Positions 8,106 through 15,836 of a stretch of DNA of 44,690 bases are shown in pieces. The notes beneath the pieces are model-generated. The model made no database searches. It was not told the DNA's origin and saw nothing but the letters and a program-made list of their open reading frames with translations. Source of the stretch: an uncultured Oscillospiraceae bacterium. GTDB taxonomy: Bacteria > Bacillota > Clostridia > Oscillospirales > Oscillospiraceae. A program made the translations under genes and the position numbers. Location: positions 1 to 44,690 of the forward strand of contig CANQYW010000012.1 in NCBI GenBank assembly GCA_947628185.1, given 5' to 3'. Numbering within the stretch: the first letter of the stretch is position 1; every line of letters begins with the position of its first letter.

Positions 8106-8918
8106 CTATTTATACTTCACCACATTCATGCCGAGATACTCAAAGGGCGCCTCGTAATCGTCATTTACGAAGTAGTCCACATGGAACATGGCGGAGTTGG
8201 TGGTGTCCTGCTCGTAGAACCACCACATGGTGTCGTTCACCGGCGTGGCGGAGGCGTCCCACATGAGCTCGGTGTACAGGAAGGTGGTGACGAGGGTGCT
8301 TATGCGGTCGAACCGCTCCTGTGTTGAAAAGTATTCCCAATCCTCCGGGTCCGCCGGGGGGTCAAGTGCGGCGGAATTCTCCGGGGCATCGCCTATGCCG
8401 TTCTTTGACAGGTACTCCCGCACCATGTCCTCCGTGCCGTAGGCGAACTGGGCCATCTCAAAGCCCAGCACGGCGTATGTGCCGGTGTAGACGTCCGCGT
8501 CCACGGTGAAGTGTCCGAAGAACTCGGGGTCGGCCACGTCCACGTACCACACCACCATGGAGTTCCCATCGGAGTCCACCAGCAGTTCCCGGGTGGCGGT
8601 GAGGGGCTGCCAGCTATTGTAGTCGTGCTCCACGCCGAATAGATTCCTGACCACCCGCATGACGCACTCTATTAGCTCCAACTCGGTGACCTCGTCGGGG
8701 GCGCTGTCAAGTTTCACGGAGGTGGTGAAGTCGGAGGACAGTATCTCCAGCTTTTGGAATGTGGTCAGCCCCTGACTTATAAGCGTGAGGCCGGCGGGGT
8801 CCATCTCCACGGACTCCGTGAGCTCGTCCCCGGCGGCGGAGAGCATTATCTGGGGCAGGAAGAAACTCAGGGCGCAGACGGCCAGGGCGAATATTATGAG
8901 AAGTACGCTTTTCTTCAT
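8106..8918 (-). CDS. Membrane-anchored protein of unknown function, third gene of a two-component operon
   Basis: I do not recognise the family of this 270-residue protein. It has a positively charged N-terminus and a hydrophobic segment at about residues 4-28, which could be an uncleaved anchor or a signal peptide. There is a Cys at residue 15, but VCA there does not fit a lipobox. The rest is acidic and rich in aromatic residues and looks extracytoplasmic, with a WYVDVADPEFFGHFTVDAD stretch near the middle. Its ATG shares one base with the kinase stop (TAATG), so translation is probably coupled. Such third genes beside an OmpR/VanS-type pair are often ligand-binding accessories or targets of the sensor. 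That role is an inference from position only. Confidence 0.75.
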   Translation of the reverse strand: MKKSVLLIIFALAVCALSFFLPQIMLSAAGDELTESVEMDPAGLTLISQGLTTFQKLEILSSDFTTSVKLDSAPDEVTELELIECVMRVVRNLFGVEHDYNSWQPLTATRELLVDSDGNSMVVWYVDVADPEFFGHFTVDADVYTGTYAVLGFEMAQFAYGTEDMVREYLSKNGIGDAPENSAALDPPADPEDWEYFSTQERFDRISTLVTTFLYTELMWDASATPVNDTMWWFYEQDTTNSAMFHVDYFVNDDYEAPFEYLGMNVVKYK

Positions 8919-10303
8919 TAGTTTCCCCCCAGTCCCCCACAGAGCTCCGCCGTGACGCTTGTGCCCTTGCCCTCGATACTCCTGAACACGAGCCGGCCGA
9001 AGTGGAGCCGGACGATCTCGGCGCAGAGCGCGAGGCCCAGTCCCGCGCCGCCCTGGGCCCGGGAGCGGGATTTGTCCACCCGGTAGAATGCCTCCGTTAT
9101 CTTGGCGAGCTCCGCCTCAGGTATGCCCCGGCCCGTGTCCGCCACGGTGAGGGTGCAGCCGGTGGGCGTCATGTCCGCCACTATGAATATGAGCCCGCCG
9201 GAGTCCATGGCCTTGCGGGCGTTGTCGATGAGGTTTATTATGAGGGACTTAACAAGGTCCGGCTCCATGAGGCACACCCCGGGGGAGGTGCGGGACCTCA
9301 GATCTATGCCCTGTTTTTGGAGTATGGGCCGCATCACCCGCACGACGCCGGAGACGATGGTGGCCGGTGAGGCCGGCACGAGCTCCACGCTCTCCTTCTT
9401 TAAGACCAGGAGCTCTAAGAGCTTCAGCGACAGGCTCTCGAGCCGCCGCCCCTCGGTGAAAATGTAGTTCGCCGCCTCCTGCTGTTCCTCCGCCGTCAGG
9501 GACTGCCCCCGCAGCAGGTCCGCGTAGCCAATTATGGATGTCATGGGTGTCTTGAGCTCGTGGGCGAAACTGCCCATGAACTCAGTCTGCCGCCGGACGG
9601 AGTCCTGGAGCTCGCCGATGTTCTCCTCCAGCCGCTGGGCCATGGTGTTGAAGTCATGGGCGAGAGCCTCGATCTCGTCCCCGGAGTGTACCTCCGCCCG
9701 GCAGGAGAGATCCCCCTCCGCTAAGCGTTTCGTGGCCCGGGAGAGCACCCGCAGGGAGCGGGTCAGCACCCAGGCTATGAGCACCGAGCCCAGTGTCCCC
9801 AGGGCCAGGGACCCCAAGAGGAGCCAGCGGAAGATGGAGAGCTGGGAGTCCCGGAGCTCGTAGATGAATGTGATGTCGCTCACTATATATAGCGACATAT
9901 CCCTGCCGTTAGCTAAGATGTACCCGGCGGTCATGACGAACCGCCGGTCCCCGGACCGGAAGGTGGTTATGAGGCATGTATTAGGTTTCGTCTCCACCTT
10001 CTTCGGCGAAACGCCGGTGGAGTAGAGGGCGCGGCCATCGGTCTCCAATGTCACGCCGTCCCAGAGGGCCCCGGCCTCCAATTTTTCCAGTATGCCCGTG
10101 AGGTCGCTGTAGTTCCCCGGGTCCCCGCCGTCGTTCACAAGTAAGAGCGCCGACTGGACCGTATTGTAGATCCTGAGGGCGCTGTCCCTCTCCCGCTCGA
10201 TGTTCGCGTTGAAGGACACGGTTATGAGGAGGCCCCCGCATATGCCGCAGATGAGGGCAATGAGCGACACCACCCCCAGGCCGATCTTTACCCCCAGTTT
10301 CAT
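8918..10303 (-). CDS. Sensor histidine kinase, HAMP / HisKA / HATPase type
   Basis: This 461-residue inner-membrane sensor would phosphorylate the regulator encoded just upstream. A first membrane segment (about 5-32) is followed by an extracytoplasmic domain of about 130 residues and a second membrane segment (about 165-190). A HAMP linker comes next, then the H-box in FAHELKTPMTSIIGYADLLR. The ATPase domain has the N-box INLIDNARKAM, the G1 box VADTGRGIP and the GGAGLGLAL G2 box. All catalytic motifs look intact. The ATG at 10303 is one base after the regulator stop. A longer open frame to 10570 only runs back into the regulator gene and is not used. The ligand of the sensor is unknown. Confidence 0.92.
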   Translation of the reverse strand: MKLGVKIGLGVVSLIALICGICGGLLITVSFNANIERERDSALRIYNTVQSALLLVNDGGDPGNYSDLTGILEKLEAGALWDGVTLETDGRALYSTGVSPKKVETKPNTCLITTFRSGDRRFVMTAGYILANGRDMSLYIVSDITFIYELRDSQLSIFRWLLLGSLALGTLGSVLIAWVLTRSLRVLSRATKRLAEGDLSCRAEVHSGDEIEALAHDFNTMAQRLEENIGELQDSVRRQTEFMGSFAHELKTPMTSIIGYADLLRGQSLTAEEQQEAANYIFTEGRRLESLSLKLLELLVLKKESVELVPASPATIVSGVVRVMRPILQKQGIDLRSRTSPGVCLMEPDLVKSLIINLIDNARKAMDSGGLIFIVADMTPTGCTLTVADTGRGIPEAELAKITEAFYRVDKSRSRAQGGAGLGLALCAEIVRLHFGRLVFRSIEGKGTSVTAELCGGLGGN

Positions 10304-10304
10304 G

Positions 10305-10964
10305 CTACTCCGTGGCCTCCAGCCGGTAGCCCACCTTGTGGACGGAGACGAGAAGTCCCTCCCACCCCACCTTCTTGCGGAGGCGCTGGATGTGCAGGTC
10401 CACCGTGCGGCTGCCCACGTTGTAGTCCCCGCCCCAGACCCGCTCGTAGATGGTCTCCCTGTATAGCGCAACGCCCGGGTTCTGGGCGAAGAGCAGCAGC
10501 AGGCCGTACTCCTTATTCGTGAGGGGGATGGTCTCCCCATCCCGGGAAACCCGCATGGAGCGGGTGTCAATTGAGAGGCCGCCTATCTCGATGACGCTCG
10601 CCAGCTTATTATAACGGCGGAGCACCACCTCCACCCGGGCCAGGAGCTCAACGACCTCAAAGGGTTTCACGATGTAGTCCTCCGCCCCGAGTTTCAGCCC
10701 CTTGACCCGGTCGTTCACGTCGTTCTTGGCGGTGAGAAATATGACGGGTATCTGCATGGGTCGGATGTAGTCCAGCAGCTCGAAACCGTCCGCCCCCGGG
10801 AGCATTATGTCCAGGAGCACCAGGTCGAAGACCTCCTTCTCTATGAGGTCCGCCGCCGCAAGGCCGTCATAGGCGCAGGTACAGCTGTACCCCGCCCTCG
10901 TGAGACTCATCCGCACCAGGTTCGCTATGGGTTTTTCGTCGTCAACTATGAGTATCCGTATCAT
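10305..10964 (-). CDS. OmpR-family response regulator
   Basis: This 219-residue DNA-binding regulator is the partner of the sensor kinase one base downstream. The receiver domain (about 1-120) has the acidic pair in VDDEKP, the phospho-acceptor Asp in LVLLDIMLPGADG, the switch Thr in FLTAK, and Lys in YIVKPFE. The C-terminal winged helix (about 125-219) carries the usual LTNKEYGLLLL, WGGDYNVGSRTVDLHIQRLRKK and GVGYRLE-like (HKVGYRLEATE) segments. It resembles PhoB/VanR-type activators. A 17-bp palindrome upstream (11012-11028) could be its own operator. The regulon cannot be read from this window, but the neighbouring anchored protein is a likely member. Confidence 0.95.
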   Translation of the reverse strand: MIRILIVDDEKPIANLVRMSLTRAGYSCTCAYDGLAAADLIEKEVFDLVLLDIMLPGADGFELLDYIRPMQIPVIFLTAKNDVNDRVKGLKLGAEDYIVKPFEVVELLARVEVVLRRYNKLASVIEIGGLSIDTRSMRVSRDGETIPLTNKEYGLLLLFAQNPGVALYRETIYERVWGGDYNVGSRTVDLHIQRLRKKVGWEGLLVSVHKVGYRLEATE

Positions 10965-11011
10965 AGGTCTACCGCCTCGAGAAAACTTTTGACTATTGGA
11001 ATAGCGCGATT

Positions 11012-11028
11012 ATACATCAGCGATGTAT
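11012..11028. promoter_or_regulatory. Palindrome upstream of the response regulator
   Basis: ATACATC-AGC-GATGTAT is a perfect 7-3-7 inverted repeat that overlaps the DUF1294 stop. On the minus strand it is joined to a TATAAT box that would serve the regulator gene, with no good -35 at the right distance. This fits an activator-dependent promoter. A weak terminator for the upstream genes is the alternative. Confidence 0.45.
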
Positions 11029-11327
11029 CAAAGTTGCATCATAAGATATATTTTCACCCCAAAAAAGGCCAGGATGAGCAGTACGTGGGCCAGGAACATG
11101 AGCGGCACCCCGCGCCTAAAGCGGCGGTGTTTCGTCTTGTGGCGGAAGAGTTTCATGGCCGCGAGGGCCCCCAGGGAACCCCCCAGCGCCGAGAGGCACA
11201 GGAGGGACTTCTCCGGGATGCGCCACATGCGCCGCTTGGAGAAGTCCTTATCCGCCCAGAATGTCAGGAATGTCACCACGTTTATGACTACAACGTAGGC
11301 TATCAATATCTTAGTTGCATCGTCCAT
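11028..11327 (-). CDS. DUF1294 family small membrane protein
   Basis: A 99-residue integral membrane protein of unknown function. It has three hydrophobic segments (about 6-24, 42-60 and 75-95). It carries the family's conserved core: ADKDFSKRRMWRIPE, then ALGGSLGA, then LFRHKTKHRRF. It starts eight bases after mtaD on the same strand with an AGGTGAG ribosome site, so it is probably the last gene of the punA-mtaD operon. Nothing in the sequence links it to nucleoside metabolism, and such genes are often found in unrelated contexts. Confidence 0.85.
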   Translation of the reverse strand: MDDATKILIAYVVVINVVTFLTFWADKDFSKRRMWRIPEKSLLCLSALGGSLGALAAMKLFRHKTKHRRFRRGVPLMFLAHVLLILAFFGVKIYLMMQL

Positions 11328-11335
11328 TTCTCACC

Positions 11336-12634
11336 TCAGGCGTAGAGCCTCTTCACCGCCTCCCGGGCATGGGCCATCACGGCCTCCCGGTCCAGCGTGA
11401 GGTACTCGCCGTTTTCATATAGTATTTTTCCGTCCACCATCGTCATGCGGACGTCGCTGGCCTGGGCGCTGTATGTCACCAGCGCCAGGGGGTCGAGACA
11501 GGGGTACATGTGGGGGGCATCGAGGCTGAGAGCGGCGATATCCGCCCTCATACCCACCGCGAGCTTTCCCGTGTCGCCCCGTCCCTGGATCTTCGCGCCG
11601 CTGGCTGTGGCCATCGTGATGGCATCAGCCGGCGTGAGGACGGCGGGGTCCCGGGACACGCCGGAGTGGATAAGGCTCGCAAGGCTCAGCTCCTCCAGCA
11701 TGTTTAAGTTGTTATTCGACGCGGCGCCGTCCGTGCCCAGACCCACGGTTATCCCCCGGCGCAGCATCTCCGGCACCGGCGCGAACCCGCTGCCAAGTTT
11801 TAGGTTGCTGGTGGGGTTGTGGACCGCCGCCACACCCAGCTCCGCCATGAGCTCCATGTCCTCCTCCGTAACCCACACCGCGTGGGCGGCGAAGGCGCGT
11901 GCGTCCAGGGCCCCCAGGTCGTAGAACCACCGAAGGGGCGTCTTGCCGAAAGTCTCCAGGCACTCCCTGTGCTCCCGCTCCGTCTCGGAGAGGTGTATGT
12001 GCAGATTCCCTCCCCTGCGGCGCACTATGTCCCCGTAGTAGCGGGTGACGGCCTCGGTGCAGGTGTACTGGGCGTGGATGCAGAAGTCCACCAGTATGCG
12101 CCCATCCGCCGCGCCGTTTAGGTCGTCGTAGAGCTCCAGGGACTCCCGGACCCGGAAGTTGTCCTCCGGCCGCTCGTTGGGGTCAAAACTCTGCACCGGG
12201 CGGCAGATATTGGCCTTCATGCCGGAGGCCGCCACCGCCGCCGCCGTCTCCCGGGGCTCCATGTACATGTCCGAGAAACTTGTGACGCCGGAGGCCAGCA
12301 TCTCAAGTATAGCAAGCTCGCTTCCGGCCCGGATGTCCTGGGGGGTGAGACGGTCCTCAATGGGGAAGACCCGGTCAAAGAGCCACTCCTGCAGCGGCAG
12401 GGCGCTGCCCACGCCCCGCAGGAGCGTCATGGGCGTGTGGGTATGGGCGTTCACGAGCCCGGGGATAAGGAGCGTGCCGGTCATGTCCTTCTTAGCGTCG
12501 TACTCCCCGGCGGGCCGCTCGGGGCCTATATAGTCTATGGTATCGCCGTCTATCCCTAAGTATCCATTCTCAATATAGCGGAACCCGCCGCCCTCCGAGG
12601 CCAGGATATTGGCGTTCTCTAAAAGTGTCCTCAT
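11336..12634 (-). CDS. mtaD: 5-methylthioadenosine / S-adenosylhomocysteine deaminase
   Basis: This zinc-dependent amidohydrolase deaminates the adenine of MTA, SAH or adenosine to the inosine form. The 432-residue protein has the metal motif NAHTHTPMTLLRG, then HIHLSET, a further His in AAHAVW, and the catalytic TDGAASNN segment. These match the MtaD/SsnA-like branch rather than guanine deaminase. It follows punA by 10 bases and faces ahcY across a short intergenic region. This grouping suggests a route in which SAH becomes S-inosylhomocysteine, which AhcY splits, and the inosine is taken by PunA. Substrate preference within the family varies, so that route is an inference. Confidence 0.88.
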   Translation of the reverse strand: MRTLLENANILASEGGGFRYIENGYLGIDGDTIDYIGPERPAGEYDAKKDMTGTLLIPGLVNAHTHTPMTLLRGVGSALPLQEWLFDRVFPIEDRLTPQDIRAGSELAILEMLASGVTSFSDMYMEPRETAAAVAASGMKANICRPVQSFDPNERPEDNFRVRESLELYDDLNGAADGRILVDFCIHAQYTCTEAVTRYYGDIVRRRGGNLHIHLSETEREHRECLETFGKTPLRWFYDLGALDARAFAAHAVWVTEEDMELMAELGVAAVHNPTSNLKLGSGFAPVPEMLRRGITVGLGTDGAASNNNLNMLEELSLASLIHSGVSRDPAVLTPADAITMATASGAKIQGRGDTGKLAVGMRADIAALSLDAPHMYPCLDPLALVTYSAQASDVRMTMVDGKILYENGEYLTLDREAVMAHAREAVKRLYA

Positions 12635-12644
12635 GCAGGCGCCC

Positions 12645-13466
12645 TCATATGCGGGATATGATGTGGGTGACGTACTTCGTGAAGGGCTCCTCTATGGCGG
12701 CGGCGGTGTCGATAACCTCCTGGGCGGTGAGGGGTTTCTCCAGCACCCCGGCGGCCATGTTTGTCATGACGGAGAGGGCCAAAAGCGGCAGGCCGCAGTG
12801 GGAGGCCGTCAGCGCCTCCGTCACGGTGGACATGCCAACGGCGTCGCCCCCCAGGGCGCGGATGGCCCTTATCTCCGCCGGGGTCTCGTACTGGGGGCCC
12901 GGGGAGAAGTAGTAGACGCCCTCGTGGACCGTGAGGGTGGACTCCTCGGCGCACTCCAGGGCTATACGGCGCAGCTCCGGTGTGTATGCGCGGGTCATGT
13001 CAAAGAACCTGGGGCCGAACTCCTCCACATTCGGGCCCCGCATGGGGCTGCCGCCCATGAGCTTTATGTGGTCCGAGATGACCATCACGTCCCCGGCCCT
13101 GTAGGCGGTGTTCACCGCCCCGGCGGCGTTGGTGAGTATGAGGGCCCGTATGCCCAGGAGTTTCAGCACCCTCACCGGGATGGAGAGCTCCTCGAAGTCG
13201 TACCCCTCATAGTAGTGGAACCGGCCGGACATGCAGACCACGCGCCTACCCGCCACGCTGCCGAAGATCATCTTCCCCGCGTGGCCGATGGCCGTGGAGG
13301 TGAGGAAGTTCGGGATGTCGCCGTAGGGGATGACCACCGGGTCCTCCACCCGCTCGCCGAAGTGCCCGAGACCGGAGCCCAGTATTATGCCGATCTCCGG
13401 CGGGCCGCCGCAGCGCTCCAATAGATAGTCCGCGCTCTTTTTAAAATGGTCGTAGGTGTATTTCAA
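12645..13466 (-). CDS. punA: Purine nucleoside phosphorylase, trimeric type
   Basis: This enzyme splits inosine or guanosine with phosphate to give the base and ribose-1-phosphate. The 273-residue protein matches the trimeric PNP-I family. It has ILGSGLGHFGE with the phosphate-binding Ser, GRFHYYEGY, LTNAAGAVN, the GPQYETPAEIRA motif, GMSTVTEA, and the purine-recognition Asn in VMTNMAAG. Trimeric PNPs with this Glu/Asn pair prefer 6-oxopurines and use adenosine poorly, which fits the deaminase gene next door. The start is TTG at 13466 with AAAGGAG eight bases upstream; the nearby ATG is out of frame. MTA phosphorylase is a less likely alternative, because that family usually has a different base-binding segment. 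Confidence 0.9.
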   Translation of the reverse strand: MKYTYDHFKKSADYLLERCGGPPEIGIILGSGLGHFGERVEDPVVIPYGDIPNFLTSTAIGHAGKMIFGSVAGRRVVCMSGRFHYYEGYDFEELSIPVRVLKLLGIRALILTNAAGAVNTAYRAGDVMVISDHIKLMGGSPMRGPNVEEFGPRFFDMTRAYTPELRRIALECAEESTLTVHEGVYYFSPGPQYETPAEIRAIRALGGDAVGMSTVTEALTASHCGLPLLALSVMTNMAAGVLEKPLTAQEVIDTAAAIEEPFTKYVTHIISRI

Positions 13467-13529
13467 TTCATCAACTCCTTTGACGCTATTTTACAATCTC
13501 AGGGGCGGTATGTAAAGTGAAATTTCATC

Positions 13530-13559
13530 TTTACTCAGACGGGGTCTTTGTGTTACACT
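13530..13559 (+). promoter_or_regulatory. Weak candidate promoter for ahcY
   Basis: TTTACT (13530-13535), 18 bases, then TACACT (13554-13559) lies 28 bases before the ahcY start. Each box matches four of six consensus bases. No known SAH or SAM riboswitch is visible in this 120-base region. Confidence 0.35.
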
Positions 13560-13586
13560 ATCTTCAACTGAGATTGGAGGCGCGAT

Positions 13587-14834
13587 ATGAGCGAAATTCG
13601 TGACATCACCCTCGCCCCCTCCGGGGAGCGGAAGATAGCCTGGGCAAAGCGTTATATGCCGCTCCTGCGGGGCATCGAGGAGGAATTCATCCGGGAGAAA
13701 CCCTTCAAGGGGGTCAAAATGACGGCCTCGCTCCACTTAGAGGCCAAGTCCGCCGTCCTGTGCCGGGTGCTGATGGAGGGCGGGGCGGAACTTAGGATCA
13801 CCGGCTGCAACCCCCTCTCCACCCAGGACGACGTGACGGCGGCGCTGGTCTCCGGCGGCGCGGAGGTATACTCCGTCCACGGCTGCACCATGGAGGACTA
13901 CGACCGCCACATGGCGATGGCCCTGGAGTTCGGGCCCAACATCATAATTGACGACGGCGGGGACCTGGTCTCCATGCTCCACCGGGACATGCCCCAGCTC
14001 CTGCCGGGTGTGCTGGGGGGCTGTGAGGAGACCACCACCGGGATAATAAGGCTCCACGCCATGGCCCGGGAGGGGGCTCTAAAGTTCCCCATGCTCACGG
14101 TGAACGACGCCCGCTGCAAGCACTTCTTCGATAACCGCTACGGCACCGGCCAGTCGGTGTGGGACGGTATAAACAGGGCCACGAACCTCGTCGTTGCCGG
14201 GAAGAACGTGGTGGTGGCCGGTTACGGCTGGTGCGGGCGGGGCATCGCCATGCGGGCAAAGGGCCTCGGGGCACGGGTGACCGTCACGGAGGTGGACCCG
14301 GTGAAGGCCCTGGAGGCCATGATGGACGGCTACGCCGTGAAGACCATGGACGAGGCCGCGCCGGAGGGCGACATATTCGTCACCGCCACGGGCTGCAGGG
14401 ACGTCATCGTGGAGCGGCACTTCCTCAAGATGCGGGACGGGGCCATCCTATGTAACGGCGGCCACTTCAACGTGGAGGTGGACGTGGACTGGCTGGAGCG
14501 CAACGCATTAGATAAGTCCCAGGGCCGCACAGACGTCACCCGGGGTTACACCCTAAATAACGGCAAGACGCTATTCGTGCTGGCGGAGGGGCGGCTCGTG
14601 AACCTCGCCTCCGGCGACGGGCATCCGGTGGAGATCATGGACATGAGTTTCGCCATCCAGGCTCTGGCGGCGAAGTACCTCGCCCAGCACCGGGACTCCC
14701 TCCCCTGCCAGGTATTGGAGATACCCGACGAGATAGATTACGACGTGGCGCGCCGGAAACTCGCCTCCTGCGGCATGACCATCGACACCCTGACCGACGC
14801 CCAGAGGGCGTACCTGGAGTCCTGGGCGCTGTGA
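13587..14834 (+). CDS. ahcY: Adenosylhomocysteinase, short archaeal/Thermotoga type (possibly S-inosylhomocysteine hydrolase)
   Basis: This NAD-dependent enzyme splits SAH into homocysteine and the nucleoside, removing the product that inhibits methyltransferases. The 415-residue protein has KMTASLHLEAKSAVL, the substrate-binding CNPLSTQDDV, the NDARCKHFFDNRYGTGQS region and the Rossmann motif VAGYGWCGRG. It ends LTDAQRAYLESWAL and lacks the KxxxYRY tail of the usual bacterial and animal enzymes. A similar short enzyme in Methanocaldococcus acts on S-inosylhomocysteine made by a partner deaminase. Here mtaD and punA lie divergently 120 bases away, so the same chemistry is plausible. A GGAGG site lies six bases before the ATG. 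Confidence 0.9.
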   Translation: MSEIRDITLAPSGERKIAWAKRYMPLLRGIEEEFIREKPFKGVKMTASLHLEAKSAVLCRVLMEGGAELRITGCNPLSTQDDVTAALVSGGAEVYSVHGCTMEDYDRHMAMALEFGPNIIIDDGGDLVSMLHRDMPQLLPGVLGGCEETTTGIIRLHAMAREGALKFPMLTVNDARCKHFFDNRYGTGQSVWDGINRATNLVVAGKNVVVAGYGWCGRGIAMRAKGLGARVTVTEVDPVKALEAMMDGYAVKTMDEAAPEGDIFVTATGCRDVIVERHFLKMRDGAILCNGGHFNVEVDVDWLERNALDKSQGRTDVTRGYTLNNGKTLFVLAEGRLVNLASGDGHPVEIMDMSFAIQALAAKYLAQHRDSLPCQVLEIPDEIDYDVARRKLASCGMTIDTLTDAQRAYLESWAL

Positions 14835-14936
14835 TTAATTGGTAAATTTATCCTCGGCGACCCATTTCGACCTACAATGACCACCCCCTTGTGTTATTAT
14901 GGCCCAAAAGCCACAAAACCTTGGGGGTGTTAATTT

Positions 14937-15764
14937 ATGCTTTTGGACAAGCTGAAAAGATCCGCCGCGCGCCGGGGTACCCGGCGCAAGTCACTGAGGG
15001 TTACGCTCATCACCGACCCCTGGGCTGAGAGCGTTCCGGGGGACGACAGGCTCGACCCGGCCCTCGCCGCCAGTATTTCCGCTCACGGGATATTAAATCC
15101 TCTGCTGGTGCAAAAATCCGAGGGCGGTACATACGAGCTCATATGCGGCTCCCGGCGCCTCGCGGCGGCAAAATCTCTCGGCATGGGGACGGTGCCCTGC
15201 GCCGTCATACCGCCCGTCACCCGGGAGGAGGCGGAGGCCATACGCCTCGCGGAGAACCTCATGCGCCACGAGCCGGACTTTATAGAGGTGGGAAGGGCAC
15301 TAAAAAGCCTCACGGCCCTGCCCGGCGTCACACTCCAGAAAGCCGCCGCCTACGCGGGGCTCACGGAGCAGGAGGCCACCAGCTCCCTCCGTGTGCTGGC
15401 CCTGCCGGAGAGGATACTCTACGCCATACGGGACTCCGGCCTCACAAAGCGCCACGCCCTGGCGCTCCTCCGGCTCTCCAACGACGAGATACGCGAGGCC
15501 GCCCTCTACGAGATGGCCTACCGGGACATGGGGCCCGAGGCGGCGGAGCGGTACGTGAACCGCCTGCTGCGGCTGCGTCCCCAGGACCTGGTGCCGGGCC
15601 AGAGGCCAATTTACGTTGTGAAGGACGTGCGCATGTTCCTAAACTCCGTCAGTCACGGCATGGACATGATGCGCGGCGGCGGCATAGACGCCGAGTGCAT
15701 CCGGGAGGACGCGGACAACTGCATAAAGCTCACCATACGCATACCCCAGAAGAGGGTGGGATAA
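14937..15764 (+). CDS. ParB/Noc-family DNA-binding protein
   Basis: ParB-type CTP-dependent clamps bind short palindromes near the origin in chromosome segregation or nucleoid occlusion. The 275-residue protein has the N-terminal nuclease-like fold with GSRRLAAAKSLG (the GxRR CTP-binding motif) and RLAENLMRHE. A helix-turn-helix follows at about 135-175 (LQKAAAYAGLTEQEATSSLRVLALP), then a RHALALLRL segment. The C-terminal half is less conserved. There is no ParA gene beside it, and the flanks are ordinary metabolic genes, so it looks more like Noc or a stand-alone ParB paralogue than a plasmid partition gene. The ribosome site is a weak GGGGGTG, and the start at 14937 is the first ATG in frame. 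Confidence 0.85.
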   Translation: MLLDKLKRSAARRGTRRKSLRVTLITDPWAESVPGDDRLDPALAASISAHGILNPLLVQKSEGGTYELICGSRRLAAAKSLGMGTVPCAVIPPVTREEAEAIRLAENLMRHEPDFIEVGRALKSLTALPGVTLQKAAAYAGLTEQEATSSLRVLALPERILYAIRDSGLTKRHALALLRLSNDEIREAALYEMAYRDMGPEAAERYVNRLLRLRPQDLVPGQRPIYVVKDVRMFLNSVSHGMDMMRGGGIDAECIREDADNCIKLTIRIPQKRVG

Positions 15765-15768
15765 ATGC

Positions 15769-15796
15769 TTGAAACTTTTCTCATACGTGATATAAT
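15769..15796 (+). promoter_or_regulatory. Sigma-A-type promoter for the acyltransferase operon
   Basis: TTGAAA (15769-15774), a 16-base spacer and a perfect TATAAT (15791-15796) lie about 40 bases upstream of the condensation-domain gene. The promoter begins five bases after the parB stop, so the two genes are probably separate units. Confidence 0.65.
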
Positions 15797-15836
15797 GGGC
15801 GTGTAAGTTAAGGTACATGACGATCTCGAGGCGCGT

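Noticed and set aside
13467-13586. SAH or SAM riboswitch before ahcY
   Set aside because: The 120-base region is shared by two divergent promoters and shows no conserved core of those classes.
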